Source of the DNA: Prauserella cavernicola
GTDB taxonomy: Bacteria; Actinomycetota; Actinomycetes; Mycobacteriales; Pseudonocardiaceae
Reading direction: 5' to 3'
Length of the DNA: 64,000 nt
Assembly (NCBI RefSeq): GCF_016595675.1
Contig: NZ_JAENJH010000005.1
Span: 1-64,000 of the forward strand
Shown here: piece after piece, positions 49,499 through 58,774 of the stretch
How the letters are laid out: the number at the start of each line of letters is the position of its first letter
Numbering within the stretch: position 1 is the stretch's first letter
Made by a program: the position numbers and the translations under genes
The notes under the pieces: model-generated
Seen by the model: only the letters and a program-made list of their open reading frames with translations
Told to the model about the DNA's origin: nothing
Database searches by the model: none

Positions 49499-51301
49499 CT
49501 AACCGAGCGCACCGAGGAACCGCTGGGCGGCCTCGACGGCGGGCCGCGAGCTGCCCGCGTCCACGCAGAGCACCGAGAACGCGACGTCGCCCTGGTAGCC
49601 GGCGAACCAGCCGTGCGAGCGGGTGCCGTCGCCGAACTGGGCGGTGCCCGTCTTGCCGTGCACGCCGGGCAGCCCGGCCAGTGCGGTCGCCGTGCCGTCG
49701 GTCACGACCTCGCGCATCATCGCCCGCAGCGCGTCGAGCACGTCCGGCGCGAGCGGCTCACCGAGGTGCTTCGCCTCCGTCCGCTCACCGGTCAGCAGGC
49801 TCGGCACCGGCGTCTGCCCCGCCGCGACGGTCCCGGCCGCCACCGCCATGCCGAACGGGCTCGCGAGCGTGGTGCCCTGGCCGAAGCCGTTCTCGGCGCG
49901 CTGTACGACGTCGTCGGCGGCGGGCGCGGAGCCGGTGATCGTGGTGATACCGGGGATCACGAAGTCGGCGCCGATGCCGAGGTCGCGCGCCGCGGTGGTG
50001 AGCGCGTCGGGCGGCAGGTCCACGGCCAGGCGCGCGAACGTGGTGTTGCACGAGCGCGCGAACGCCGTGTGCAGCGGCACCTTCCCCAGCCCGAACTCGT
50101 CGTCGTTCGGGATGCGCCTGCCCTCGATGGTCGTGGTCGGCGGGCAGTCCACCCGCGTGTCCGGACCGGCCTCACCCGCCGACATCGCCGCGGCCGCGGT
50201 GGCGATCTTGAACGTCGAACCGGGCGGGTAGCGGCCGGTGAGCGCGATGGCGCCCTGCTCGTCGGCGGCCTCGTTCTGCGCGATCGCCAGCAGCTCGCCG
50301 GAGTCGGGCCGCAGCGCCACGATCGCGGCGACGCCCGGCACGCCGTCCAGCGCGTCCTCGGCGGCGCGCTGCGCGCCCAGGCTCAGCGTGGCCGACACGG
50401 CATCGGCGGGCCGCGCCCGCTCGGCGTGCAGCTCGTCGATCTCAGCGCCCGTGGGGTCGGTGGTCACCACGCGCCAGCCCTGCCTGCCCGCGATCCGCTC
50501 GGCCACGGCCGAGCGGATCGCGGGCAGCACCTGGCTGCCGAGTCCGCGTTCCGCGCTGAGCAACCGTTCCTCGCTCGTGAACCGCACGCCCGCGAGCTCG
50601 TAGATGGCGGGCTTGATGCGCTGGTAGTCGGCCGAGCGCAGGCTCGCCGCCAGATACCCCGTGCCCTGCTCGGTGCCCTTGACGCCGTCGAGGATCGAGC
50701 GCTTGGTGATGCTGGGCTCGATCCGGCCGAGCTCGCGGGCCAGCCTGCCCGCGACGGCGTCGAGCTCGTCCCCCGCCGCCTGGCCGTCCACGACGACGCC
50801 GATCACGGTGTCGGCCTGCAACAGCGGCGCACCGTCGCGATCGAGAACGGGCGCGGGCGGGGCCGTCTCGGTGCGCAGCGCGAGACCCTGCTGGATGCCG
50901 AGCTCCGGGTGCAGCACCGTCGGCGCCCAGCGCAGCTTCCACTCGCCGTCGACCTCGTGCAGCTGCGCCTGCGCGTCGTAGGACCAGCGCCGGTCGTCGC
51001 CGAGTCCCCAGTCGAAGCGGTAGTCCACGGTCGCGCCGCCGTCGCCCTCCTCGGCGACCGAGCCGACCGAGCCCTCGACGGACTTCGGTTCGAGCGCGCC
51101 ACGGACCTGGTCGAGCGCGCCCTTGGCGACCTCGGGCGAGTCGGTCAGCGCGGCGGCCGCGGCGGTGTCGCCCTCGGCCAGCGCGGCGATGAACTCGTCG
51201 ACGGCATCGCCCGGTTCCGGCCCGCCGAACACACCGCACCCGCTGACGACGAACGCCGCGCACACCAGCGCGGCACCGATTCGGTGACCTCCAGCTCGCA
51301 C
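49499..51301 (-). CDS. Penicillin-binding lipoprotein (transpeptidase)
   Basis: The product is 600 residues. A lipobox ends at Cys22 (VVSGCG). An NTF2-like MecA-N domain (about 30-145) is followed by a PBP dimer domain and the transpeptidase domain, with Ser near 360 in PPGSTFKIA (SxxK), SCN in FARSCNTTF, and KTG near 550 in HGKTGTAQF. It is the counterpart of mycobacterial Rv2864c, a class B PBP-like lipoprotein acting in the cell wall. The GTG at 51301 is chosen because it gives a proper lipoprotein signal and lies just after the GNAT stop; no good ribosome binding site precedes it. Confidence 0.92.
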   Translation of the reverse strand: MRAGGHRIGAALVCAAFVVSGCGVFGGPEPGDAVDEFIAALAEGDTAAAAALTDSPEVAKGALDQVRGALEPKSVEGSVGSVAEEGDGGATVDYRFDWGLGDDRRWSYDAQAQLHEVDGEWKLRWAPTVLHPELGIQQGLALRTETAPPAPVLDRDGAPLLQADTVIGVVVDGQAAGDELDAVAGRLARELGRIEPSITKRSILDGVKGTEQGTGYLAASLRSADYQRIKPAIYELAGVRFTSEERLLSAERGLGSQVLPAIRSAVAERIAGRQGWRVVTTDPTGAEIDELHAERARPADAVSATLSLGAQRAAEDALDGVPGVAAIVALRPDSGELLAIAQNEAADEQGAIALTGRYPPGSTFKIATAAAAMSAGEAGPDTRVDCPPTTTIEGRRIPNDDEFGLGKVPLHTAFARSCNTTFARLAVDLPPDALTTAARDLGIGADFVIPGITTITGSAPAADDVVQRAENGFGQGTTLASPFGMAVAAGTVAAGQTPVPSLLTGERTEAKHLGEPLAPDVLDALRAMMREVVTDGTATALAGLPGVHGKTGTAQFGDGTRSHGWFAGYQGDVAFSVLCVDAGSSRPAVEAAQRFLGALG

Positions 51302-51348
51302 GGTTGACGAGTATGCAGCTCCCGGCCGCCGGAACGGCGATACGCCAC

Positions 51349-52203
51349 TCAGAACAGCACCGTGGCGTACCGGCCCACCTGACGGAAGCCGATCTTGCGG
51401 TAGGCCGCGAGCGCGGGTGCGTTGAACGAGTTGACGTACAGGCTCGCGACCCGGCCCATGCCGCGCGCGAGCCGCGTCGCCACGGCGGCGGTGCCCGCCG
51501 AGCCCAGCCCGTGGCCGCGCTTGTCCGGGTGCACCCACACGCCCTGGATCTGTCCCACGGTCTCCGACAGCGCGCCGATCTCGGCCTTGAACACGACCTC
51601 GCCGTTCTCGAAGCGCGCGAACGCGCGCCCGCCCGCGATCAGCTCGGCGACCCTGGCGCGGTAGCTGGCGCCGCCGTCACCGATGCGCGGGTCGACGCCG
51701 ACCTCCTCGATGAACATCGCGATCGCGGCGGGCAGGTACCGGTCGAGCTCGTCGGGCCGCACCGGCCGCACGTCGCGGTCACCAGGCACGGTCGGGAGCT
51801 GTTCGAGCGCCATCAGCGGCTGGTCGTGCCTGATCTCGCGGGCCGGACCCCATTCGCCGGCGAGCTCGTCCCACAGGCCGAGCACCTGCTCCGAGGGACC
51901 GACGAGCGAGGAGCACGTCCGCTGCCTGCGCAACGCCCGGTCGGCGAACGATCGGAGGGCGGCGGGGTTGCCCCGCAACGGGATCAGGTTCGGTCCCGAG
52001 AAGCACAAGCCGTGCAGGGCGCCGGCGCGGCCGGTCCGGCCGTCGGCGCCCCAGAGCTCGCCGCCGAGCCTCCACGGATCCAGCCCGGCCACCTCGACGC
52101 GGGCCGAGACCATGCAACTCACCACGGGGTCCGCCGCGAGCACGGCACGGACCGCCGGGTAGTCCTTGTCCTCGAGCAGTCGCGCACCTGCAACCCGCAG
52201 CAC
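51349..52203 (-). CDS. GNAT acetyltransferase with N-terminal DUF4081 domain
   Basis: The product is 284 residues. The N-terminal half (about 10-130) is DUF4081-like, including PVVSCMVSARVEVAGLDPWR, and the C-terminal half is a GNAT domain with VHPDKRGHGLGSAGTAAVA (acetyl-CoA loop) and SLYVNSFNAPALAAYRKIGF. The mycobacterial counterpart (Rv2867c) also sits next to ispG. Substrate unknown. GTG at 52203 is preferred to GTG at 52224. The gene is followed closely by the PBP lipoprotein. Confidence 0.88.
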   Translation of the reverse strand: MLRVAGARLLEDKDYPAVRAVLAADPVVSCMVSARVEVAGLDPWRLGGELWGADGRTGRAGALHGLCFSGPNLIPLRGNPAALRSFADRALRRQRTCSSLVGPSEQVLGLWDELAGEWGPAREIRHDQPLMALEQLPTVPGDRDVRPVRPDELDRYLPAAIAMFIEEVGVDPRIGDGGASYRARVAELIAGGRAFARFENGEVVFKAEIGALSETVGQIQGVWVHPDKRGHGLGSAGTAAVATRLARGMGRVASLYVNSFNAPALAAYRKIGFRQVGRYATVLF

Positions 52204-52270
52204 GGTCCCAGCCTGCCAGATCACGGCCGGATTCGGAAAAGAGAACCCCCGGACGGCGCCACGGCGAGGG

Positions 52271-52678
52271 CTAGGCCGCGCCCGGATACGTACCGAAGAT
52301 CCAGTTGGTGCCCTCGGGATCGACGATCCCGACGTTGCGGGAGCCGTAGTCGGTGTCGCGGGGCTTGTCCGAGATCGTCGCGCCCGCGTCGAGTGCCCTG
52401 CGGTACACGGCGTCGGGATCGGCGGTCACGACGTAGATCCACTGCGTCCGCGCGCTCGGCTCGGCGACGCCCCCGTGGGACTGGCCGCGAGAACCGAACA
52501 TCACGCCACCGCCCTCGGGCCACCTCAGCTCGCCGTGGACGATCGAGCCACTGTCGTCGCCGCGGACCACGAGCGCCTCGGTGAACCCGAACACGTCGAT
52601 GAGGAAACGCCGGGCCGCGTCGGCGTCGTCGTACAGAACGGACGGCCACACTCCTGGGTTGTTCATAGCGTTGTTCAT
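52271..52678 (-). CDS. VOC-family protein paired with an AraC regulator
   Basis: The product is 135 residues, glyoxalase/bleomycin-resistance fold, with VWPSVLYDDADAARRFLIDV at the start, VFGFTEALVV, and DPEGTNWIFGTYPG at the end. The start ATG overlaps the stop of the upstream AraC gene by 4 bp, so the two are translationally coupled. AraC-VOC pairs are common in actinobacteria and suggest that the regulator controls the VOC enzyme; the substrate is unknown. Confidence 0.87.
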   Translation of the reverse strand: MNNAMNNPGVWPSVLYDDADAARRFLIDVFGFTEALVVRGDDSGSIVHGELRWPEGGGVMFGSRGQSHGGVAEPSARTQWIYVVTADPDAVYRRALDAGATISDKPRDTDYGSRNVGIVDPEGTNWIFGTYPGAA

Positions 52679-53520
52679 GACGCCGATTCTTCGCCACGTT
52701 CACCCGGGTCGTATTGCAGAAATGGGAGCTCCTCGGCGATCCACGTGCCGGGCGAGCAGCCCGCGAGCGCGCGCCATTCGTTGGTCAGGTGGGCCTGGTC
52801 GTGGTAGCCGCACTCCGCGGCGAGCTCGGCCAGGCTCACGCGGGCTCGGGTCCGCAACACCGTGCCCGCGCGCTCGAACCGCAACACGCGTCCGGCCTGT
52901 TTGGGCGTGAGCCCCACCTCGCGGCGGAACCGCTCGCCGAAGTGCCTCCTGCTCCACCCGACCTCGCGCGCCAGCGCGTCGACCCGCAGCGTGCCTCCCG
53001 CGTCGATCAACCGGTCCCACGCCCAGCCGATCTCGGGCGCGGGCGCTCGGCGCTCGTCGAGCTGGTCGAGCAGCACGGCGTCGAGCACCGCGAACCGGCG
53101 CGGCCAGTCCGGCGCCGAGGCGAGCCGCTCGGGCAGTCGCGCCAGCCCGGGTGAGCCCAGGTCGGCCAGGTCGACGACGTAGCCGGAGAGCTCGGCCGCG
53201 GTGACGCCGAGCAGCGCGTACGCCCCGAGCGGGTGGAGCTCCAGCTGCATCCCCGCCTGCACGAGGTCCTGCCGGATCAACGCGGGCGCGGTGTGCATGC
53301 CGCCGACGAGCCCCGCGAACGATCCCGGGGCTTCGCCGTGTTTCGGCATCGCGAGCACGCGCACGGGCTGTCCGAGGCCGACGACCAGGGTCAGGTGGCG
53401 GCTGGGCAGTCCGCGGTGCACGGAGAGCGTGTTGTGCCGCTGCGAGTAGCCGATGTAGCGCGTGACGAGCGGCCGCAGCACCGGATGGGGCGCGGCGACG
53501 GCGAACTCGGCACTGCCCAT
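52675..53520 (-). CDS. AraC-family transcriptional regulator
   Basis: The product is 281 residues. The N-terminal region (about 1-140) is a sensing domain beginning GSAEFAVAAPHPVLRPLV, and the C-terminal AraC double helix-turn-helix (about 180-275) has LRVDALAREVGWSRRHFGER then ECGYHDQAHLTNEWRALAG. The ATG at 53520 fits the family length. It is upstream of, and coupled to, the VOC gene and lies 10 bp downstream of the LLM oxidoreductase gene, so the three genes may form one transcript. Confidence 0.9.
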   Translation of the reverse strand: MGSAEFAVAAPHPVLRPLVTRYIGYSQRHNTLSVHRGLPSRHLTLVVGLGQPVRVLAMPKHGEAPGSFAGLVGGMHTAPALIRQDLVQAGMQLELHPLGAYALLGVTAAELSGYVVDLADLGSPGLARLPERLASAPDWPRRFAVLDAVLLDQLDERRAPAPEIGWAWDRLIDAGGTLRVDALAREVGWSRRHFGERFRREVGLTPKQAGRVLRFERAGTVLRTRARVSLAELAAECGYHDQAHLTNEWRALAGCSPGTWIAEELPFLQYDPGERGEESAS

Positions 53521-53530
53521 GGCACCGACT

Positions 53531-54580
53531 CTAGGCCGCGTCCCCGAGCTCGCGCCTGACCACGGGAGCCACCTCGGTACCGAGCAGCTCGATGGCGCGC
53601 AGCGTCTCCTTCTGCGGCACACCGCCGAAGGCGAGCTGGATCAGCAGCCGCTGGTGCCCGAACAGCTCGTGCTGGTGGAGGATCTTGTCGACGATCTCCT
53701 GCGGGCTGCCCACCACCAGCGCGCCGGGCGGGGACGACTGCGCGTCGTAGGCCTCGCGCGGGGTGTGGAAGCCGTGCCCGCGCTCGTGGAAGTTCTCCAG
53801 CATGCCGCGATCGAAGTACGGATAGGACAGCTCGCGCGCGGCCTGGCTCGTCGGCGCCACGAAACCGGGCGAGTTGATGCTCACCGGCAGCGTCGCGGGG
53901 TCGTGTCCCGCTTCCTGCGCGGCCCTGCGGTAGAGCCGGGCGAAGGGCTGGAACCGGGCCAGAGGGCCGCCGATGATCGCCAGCGCGAGCGGCAGCCCGA
54001 GCGTGCCCGCGCGCACCACGGAGGCGGGGGTGCCGCCGACGGCGACCCAGATCGGCAGGCGTTCCTGCAGCGGACGCGGCGCTACGTCGGCGTCGGTCAG
54101 CGCTGGCCGGAACCGGCCCGACCAGGTCACCGGGTTGTTCTCGCGCAGCGCCAGCAGCAGGTCGAGCTTCTCGGCGAACAGCGCGTCGTAGTCGGCGAGG
54201 TCGTAGCCGAACAGCGGGAACGACTCGACGTAGGACCCGCGCCCGGCGATGATCTCCGCACGACCACCCGAGAGCAGGTCGAGCGTGGCGTACTGCTGGA
54301 ACACCCGCACCGGGTCCTCCGAGCTGAGCACGGTGACCGAGCTGGAGAGCCGGATGTTCTCGGTGTGCTCGGCCATCGCGGCCAGCACCACCGCCGTGGC
54401 CGACACGGCGAAGTCGCCGCGGTGGTGCTCGCCGATCGCGAACACGTCGAGCCCCACCTCGTCGGCCAGGCGCGCCTGCTCGACGTAGTCCCGCAGCCGA
54501 CGGCGCGCCGTCGGCACGGCACCCGTCACCGGGTCCGGCGTGATCTCGCCGAACGAGTAGACCCCCAACTCGAAGGCCAC
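53531..54580 (-). CDS. LLM-class flavin or F420-dependent oxidoreductase
   Basis: The product is 349 residues, luciferase-like TIM barrel. It has FAIGEHHRGDFAVSATAVVL, IRLSSSVTVLSSEDPVRVFQ, and GRAEIIAGRGSYVESFPLFG, all typical of the LLM monooxygenase/reductase group found in actinobacteria. Cofactor (FMN or F420) and substrate cannot be decided from sequence alone. The GTG at 54580 is preceded by GAGG and lies 5 bp beyond the ispG stop, so it may be cotranscribed with ispG. It belongs to a three-gene insert between ispG and GNAT that mycobacteria lack. Confidence 0.88.
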   Translation of the reverse strand: MAFELGVYSFGEITPDPVTGAVPTARRRLRDYVEQARLADEVGLDVFAIGEHHRGDFAVSATAVVLAAMAEHTENIRLSSSVTVLSSEDPVRVFQQYATLDLLSGGRAEIIAGRGSYVESFPLFGYDLADYDALFAEKLDLLLALRENNPVTWSGRFRPALTDADVAPRPLQERLPIWVAVGGTPASVVRAGTLGLPLALAIIGGPLARFQPFARLYRRAAQEAGHDPATLPVSINSPGFVAPTSQAARELSYPYFDRGMLENFHERGHGFHTPREAYDAQSSPPGALVVGSPQEIVDKILHQHELFGHQRLLIQLAFGGVPQKETLRAIELLGTEVAPVVRRELGDAA

Positions 54581-54585
54581 GCGCC

Positions 54586-55731
54586 TCAGCTCACCGTGAC
54601 GACCGGCTCGCCGCCGGTCTCCTCCGACTCCTCGGCGATGCGCATGGCCTCCTCGATCAGGGTCTCGACGATCTGGTGCTCGGGCACCGTCTTGATCACC
54701 TCGCCCTTGACGAAGATCTGGCCCTTGCCGTTGCCCGACGCCACGCCGAGGTCGGCCTCGCGGGCCTCGCCGGGGCCGTTCACGACACAGCCCATGACTG
54801 CCACGCGCAGCGGCACCTCCATGCCCTCGAGCCCGGCGGTGACCTCGTCGGCGAGCTTGTAGACGTCCACCTGCGCGCGGCCGCACGACGGGCAGGAGAC
54901 GATCTCGAGCTTGCGCGGCCGCAGGTTCAGCGACTGCAGGATCTGGGTGCCGACCTTGACCTCCTCCACCGGAGGCGCGGACAGCGACACGCGGATGGTG
55001 TCGCCGATGCCCTGGCGCAGCAGCGCACCGAACGCGACGGCCGACTTGATGGTGCCCTGGAACGCGGGACCGGCTTCGGTGACACCGAGGTGCAGCGGGT
55101 AGTCGCACTGCTCGGCGAGGATCTCGTAGGCCCGCACCATGACCACGGGGTCGTTGTGCTTGACCGAGATCTTCAGGTCGTGGAAGTCGTGCTCGGCGAA
55201 CAGCGAGGCCTCCCACAGCGCCGACTCCGCGAGCGCCTCGGGCGTGGCCTTGCCGTACTTCTCCATCAGCCGCTTGTCGAGCGAGCCCGCGTTCACGCCG
55301 ATGCGGATCGGGGTGCCGTGGTCCTTGGCGGCGCGGGCGATCTCGGCGACCTTGTCGTCGAACTTCTTGATGTTGCCCGGGTTCACGCGCACTGCGGCAC
55401 AGCCCGCCTCGATGGCGGCGAAGACGTACCTCGGCTGGAAGTGGATGTCGGCGATCACGGGGATCCCGGACTTGGCCGCGATCGCGGGCAGCGCCTCGGC
55501 GTCGTCGGCGCTCGGGCAGGCCACGCGCACGATGTCGCAGCCCGCGGCGGTGAGCTCGGCGATCTGCTGCAGGGTCGCGTTGACGTCGGCGGTGACCGTC
55601 GTCGTCATCGACTGCACCGAGATGGGGTGCTCGCTACCGACACCGACGGTCCCGACCTGCAACTGGCGGGTCTTGCGGCGTTCGGAGAGAACGGGGGGCG
55701 GAGTGGCCGGCAGGCCCAGGTCGACGGTCAT
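54586..55731 (-). CDS. ispG: (E)-4-hydroxy-3-methylbut-2-enyl-diphosphate synthase
   Basis: The product is 381 residues, the [4Fe-4S] enzyme of the MEP isoprenoid pathway that converts MEcPP to HMBPP. It has [16 protein letters not shown] near the start and the cluster cysteines in [13 protein letters not shown] and [11 protein letters not shown]. The ATG at 55731 follows GAGG by 5 nt. It lies downstream of rip1 and dxr on the same strand, as in mycobacteria, so two steps of the MEP pathway are grouped. Confidence 0.97.
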   Translation of the reverse strand: MTVDLGLPATPPPVLSERRKTRQLQVGTVGVGSEHPISVQSMTTTVTADVNATLQQIAELTAAGCDIVRVACPSADDAEALPAIAAKSGIPVIADIHFQPRYVFAAIEAGCAAVRVNPGNIKKFDDKVAEIARAAKDHGTPIRIGVNAGSLDKRLMEKYGKATPEALAESALWEASLFAEHDFHDLKISVKHNDPVVMVRAYEILAEQCDYPLHLGVTEAGPAFQGTIKSAVAFGALLRQGIGDTIRVSLSAPPVEEVKVGTQILQSLNLRPRKLEIVSCPSCGRAQVDVYKLADEVTAGLEGMEVPLRVAVMGCVVNGPGEAREADLGVASGNGKGQIFVKGEVIKTVPEHQIVETLIEEAMRIAEESEETGGEPVVTVS

Positions 55732-55851
55732 CGAATCCTCTGCAAACGGTCTACGAGCGCGTCAGCACCAACGATACGTCAGCGTGATCGGGGGTTGGGG
55801 TGAACAGCGTCCACCGTGACGGTGAGCACGGGGTGCACCACAGCGGTGACG

Positions 55852-55881
55852 GCAGCGGTCCCCCGATGGAGGAACCGCTGC
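55852..55881 (-). terminator. Hairpin near the rip1/rseP 3' end
   Basis: GCAGCGGT (55852-55859) and ACCGCTGC (55874-55881) form a perfect 8-bp stem with a 14-nt loop, 5 bp beyond the protease stop, in the 154-bp gap before ispG. A second palindrome, CACCGT-G-ACGGTG, lies at 55812-55824. They suggest at least partial separation of ispG from rip1-dxr transcription. Confidence 0.5.
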
Positions 55882-55885
55882 TCCA

Positions 55886-57094
55886 TCACTGTGGCAGTCG
55901 GATCGGGTTGACGATGTCGGCGGTCACCGTGAGCAACACGACAGCCCCGCCGATGAGGACGATGACCATCGTCACGGCATTGAGCTTGGTGTAGTCGACC
56001 GGACCACCGGGCACCTTGCCGCGGATCTTGCGCAGCCAGTCGCGGACCCGCTCGTACCACGTGATCGCGATGTGCCCGCCGTCCAGCGGCAGCAGCGGCA
56101 GCAGGTTGAAAATGCCGACGAAGAAGTTGAGGCTCGCCAGCAGCAGCAGGAAGACCTCCCACAGCCCCTGCTCCACGGCCTCGCCGCCGATCCGGCTCGC
56201 GCCGACGACACTGACCGGGGTGTTCGGGTCGCGTTCGCCGCCGAAGATCGCCTCGACCACGGCCGGGATGCGCTCGGGGAACTCCAGCAGCCGGTTCCAG
56301 GTCTCCACCAGCATCGTGCCGGTGAAGCTCAGCGACTCACCGACGCCGGTGAGCGCGCCGACCGCCGGGGTCAGGCCCGACGGCGTGACGCCGATGGCGC
56401 CGACCACCTCGGTGCCGCCGTCGGTCATGGGCCGGGTGATGCGCGGCACGTCGACGGAGAGCGTCTGCGCCTGGCCGTCGCGCAGGATCTCGAACCTGGT
56501 GGGCCCCTCGGCCGACTGCACGGCCGCCAGCAGGTCGGTCCACTCCGGGGTGGGCGTGCCGCCGACCGAGACGACCTGGTCACCGGGTCGCAGTCCGGCG
56601 TCCTTCGCGGGGGCCGGGTCGTTCGGCGTGCACTCCGGGTTGTTGTACTCCTCGACGGTGGCTCCTCCGCGCACGCACGGGGAGACCTGATCGACGATCG
56701 GCTTGCCCGCCAGGTTGGGCAGGCCCATCGTGATCGCCATCAGGTACACGACGATGAGGCCCACCACGAAGTGCGTGAACGAGCCCGCGGCCAGCACGAC
56801 GGTGCGCTTCCAGGTCTTGAACCGGTACATGGCGCGCGGCGCCTCGTCGGGGGTGACCTCGTCGAGCGCGGTCATGCCCGCGATGTCGCAGAAACCGCCG
56901 AGCGGGATGGCCTTGAGGCCGTACTCGGTCTCGCCGCGCCGGAACGAGAAGACCGTGGGCCCGAAGCCCACGAAGTAGCGCCGGACCTTCATGCCGAAGC
57001 CCTTGGCGGTGAGCATGTGCCCCGCCTCGTGCAACGCCACGGACACGCAGATGCCGAGCGCGAAGAGCACGACTCCCAGGATGTAGACGAGCAC
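55886..57094 (-). CDS. rip1: Site-2 intramembrane metalloprotease (RseP/Rip1 family, M50)
   Basis: The product is 402 residues. The zinc motif HEAGH lies in the first membrane helix (VSVALHEAGHMLTAKGFG), a PDZ domain occupies about 150-260, and the third ligand motif is LLPLLPLDGGH in a later helix. It cleaves anti-sigma factors within the membrane, as Rip1 does in mycobacteria, where it controls envelope stress responses. The GTG at 57094 is only 5 bp beyond the dxr stop. Position between dxr and ispG matches Rv2869c. Confidence 0.95.
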   Translation of the reverse strand: MLVYILGVVLFALGICVSVALHEAGHMLTAKGFGMKVRRYFVGFGPTVFSFRRGETEYGLKAIPLGGFCDIAGMTALDEVTPDEAPRAMYRFKTWKRTVVLAAGSFTHFVVGLIVVYLMAITMGLPNLAGKPIVDQVSPCVRGGATVEEYNNPECTPNDPAPAKDAGLRPGDQVVSVGGTPTPEWTDLLAAVQSAEGPTRFEILRDGQAQTLSVDVPRITRPMTDGGTEVVGAIGVTPSGLTPAVGALTGVGESLSFTGTMLVETWNRLLEFPERIPAVVEAIFGGERDPNTPVSVVGASRIGGEAVEQGLWEVFLLLLASLNFFVGIFNLLPLLPLDGGHIAITWYERVRDWLRKIRGKVPGGPVDYTKLNAVTMVIVLIGGAVVLLTVTADIVNPIRLPQ

Positions 57095-57099
57095 GCGCC

Positions 57100-58305
57100 C
57101 TACTTCCTTCCAGTACCGATTGCCGAGGCGCGCTGGCGCGCCCACCGTTCCGCTTCGAAGACGTCCTCGACGTCGCGGGGTGCGCGACCCCACTCGCCGG
57201 CCGCCTCGACCACCTTCCCCACAGTGTCCACGATGGACGTGAAGCTGGTGTTCCCTGCCAGGAAGGCCTCCACCAGCTCCTCGTTCGCGGCGTTGAACAC
57301 CGCGGGCAGGCACCCGCCCTCTGTGCCCACGTGCCTGGCGAGCTCGACGGCGGGGAAGGCCTCGTCGTCGAGGGGTTCGAAGGTCCACTCGGCCGCCGTG
57401 TCCCACCGGCTCGCGGGGGCCGCGCCGGGCACGCGCCGGGGCCAGTTGAGCGCCAGCGCGATGGGCAGGCGCATGTCCGGCGGGCTGGCCTGCGCGATCG
57501 TGGAGCCGTCGACGAAGGTGACCATCGAGTGCACGATCGACTGCGGGTGCACGGCGACGTCGATCCGGTCGCACGGGATGTCGAACAGCAGGTGTGCCTC
57601 GATGAGCTCGAGGCCCTTGTTGACCATCGTCGCGGAGTTGATCGTCACGAGCGGCCCCATGGCCCACGTGGGGTGCTTGAGCGCGTCCTCCACGGTGACC
57701 ACGGCGAGCTGCTCCCGCGTGCGGCCCCGGAACGGCCCCCCGGACGCGGTGAGCACGAGCCGCTCCACCTCGTCGGCGTCGCCGCCGCGCAGGGCCTGCG
57801 CGAGCGCGGAGTGCTCGGAGTCGACGGGCACGATCTGGCCGGGCTTCGCGGCCCCCAGCACCAGCGGGCCACCCGCGATGAGCGACTCCTTGTTGGCCAG
57901 CGCGAGCGAGGCGCCCGTGCCCAGCGCCTTCAACGTCGGCGCCAGGCCCTGCGAGCCGGGCAGGCCGTTGAGCACCACGTCGGCGGGCACCGCGTCGATC
58001 AGGTCGAGCACCGCGCCTGCCCCGGCGAAGATCCGCGGCAGCCGGAACTCGCCCCGCGCGTAGCCGCGCCGCTGGGCTTCGGCGTACAGCGCGAGCTGCA
58101 GGTCTTCCATCGCGGTCGGCCTGGTCACGGCCACGGCCTCGACCTCGTGGGCGATCGCCTGTGCGGCCAGCGCCTGCGGGTCGGAGCCGCCCGCGGCGAG
58201 CCCCGCGATGCGGAACAGGCCGGGGTTGCGCCCCGCGACGTCGAGCGCCTGGGTGCCGATCGAACCCGTCGAGCCGAGGACGAGCACACTGCGTGGATGG
58301 TTCAT
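57100..58305 (-). CDS. dxr: 1-deoxy-D-xylulose 5-phosphate reductoisomerase
   Basis: The product is 401 residues, the NADPH-dependent second enzyme of the MEP pathway. The NADPH fold is [17 protein letters not shown], substrate/metal residues lie in [12 protein letters not shown] and [11 protein letters not shown], and NPTWAMGPL-like sequence appears as [21 protein letters not shown] (20 or so residues). The ATG at 58305 fits the family start; 22 upstream in-frame codons have no homology. It is first of dxr-rip1-ispG and divergent from the DUF2631 gene. Confidence 0.97.
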   Translation of the reverse strand: MNHPRSVLVLGSTGSIGTQALDVAGRNPGLFRIAGLAAGGSDPQALAAQAIAHEVEAVAVTRPTAMEDLQLALYAEAQRRGYARGEFRLPRIFAGAGAVLDLIDAVPADVVLNGLPGSQGLAPTLKALGTGASLALANKESLIAGGPLVLGAAKPGQIVPVDSEHSALAQALRGGDADEVERLVLTASGGPFRGRTREQLAVVTVEDALKHPTWAMGPLVTINSATMVNKGLELIEAHLLFDIPCDRIDVAVHPQSIVHSMVTFVDGSTIAQASPPDMRLPIALALNWPRRVPGAAPASRWDTAAEWTFEPLDDEAFPAVELARHVGTEGGCLPAVFNAANEELVEAFLAGNTSFTSIVDTVGKVVEAAGEWGRAPRDVEDVFEAERWARQRASAIGTGRK

Positions 58306-58394
58306 CGGTGACCATTCTCGCGGACGGTCCTCGTGGCCTGTCGGCAGGCATGTGGGATCATCGATGTGCATGTGATGGCAGGTGAGGAGTGATC

Positions 58395-58655
58395 GTGGCG
58401 AGCAAGGCGATCGAGAAGCGCAGCGGCACCGAAGTCGATACCCGCGACGAGCCGTCGGCGGAGTGGGGCTGGCACGGAGGCTTCCCGAAGGCCACGCGCT
58501 TCGCGGGCTGGTTCACGGTGTTCGCGCTGCTGATCATGCTGATCGGCAACCACGAGAACAACACCGAGAACGTGTGGCTGGTCGGCATGGCCATCGCCGT
58601 GGCCTTCGGTCTGGTGCTGGACATCCGCAAGCGCCGCACCGCCTGGCGCCGCTGA
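58395..58655 (+). CDS. DUF2631 small membrane protein
   Basis: The product is 86 residues. A cytosolic N-terminus ([20 protein letters not shown]) precedes two membrane helices (about 40-56 and 64-80) separated by the short loop [11 protein letters not shown]. It matches the actinobacterial DUF2631 family, which in mycobacteria is also found near dxr. Function unknown. The GTG at 58395 has GAGGAG five bases upstream; an in-frame GTG at 58389 overlaps that site. Confidence 0.85.
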   Translation: MASKAIEKRSGTEVDTRDEPSAEWGWHGGFPKATRFAGWFTVFALLIMLIGNHENNTENVWLVGMAIAVAFGLVLDIRKRRTAWRR

Positions 58656-58671
58656 GCGGCAAGCGACTTCG

Positions 58672-58704
58672 AACAGCGCGTGGGGCTTGTCCCCGCGCGC
58701 TGTT
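58672..58704. terminator. Bidirectional terminator between DUF2631 gene and rlmN
   Basis: A stem of 14 bp with one mismatch (58672-58685 and 58691-58704, AACAGCGCG core) has a 5-nt loop and is followed by TTCG. A second GC-rich dyad, CGGCCCGGC/GCCGGGCCG, follows at 58728-58759. The two genes are convergent. Confidence 0.75.
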
Positions 58705-58774
58705 TCGCTGTGCCGGGGGTGTCCGCGCGGCCCGGCCCGGCTGACCCCGCGCCGGGCCGGCTTGCGCCGGGTGC

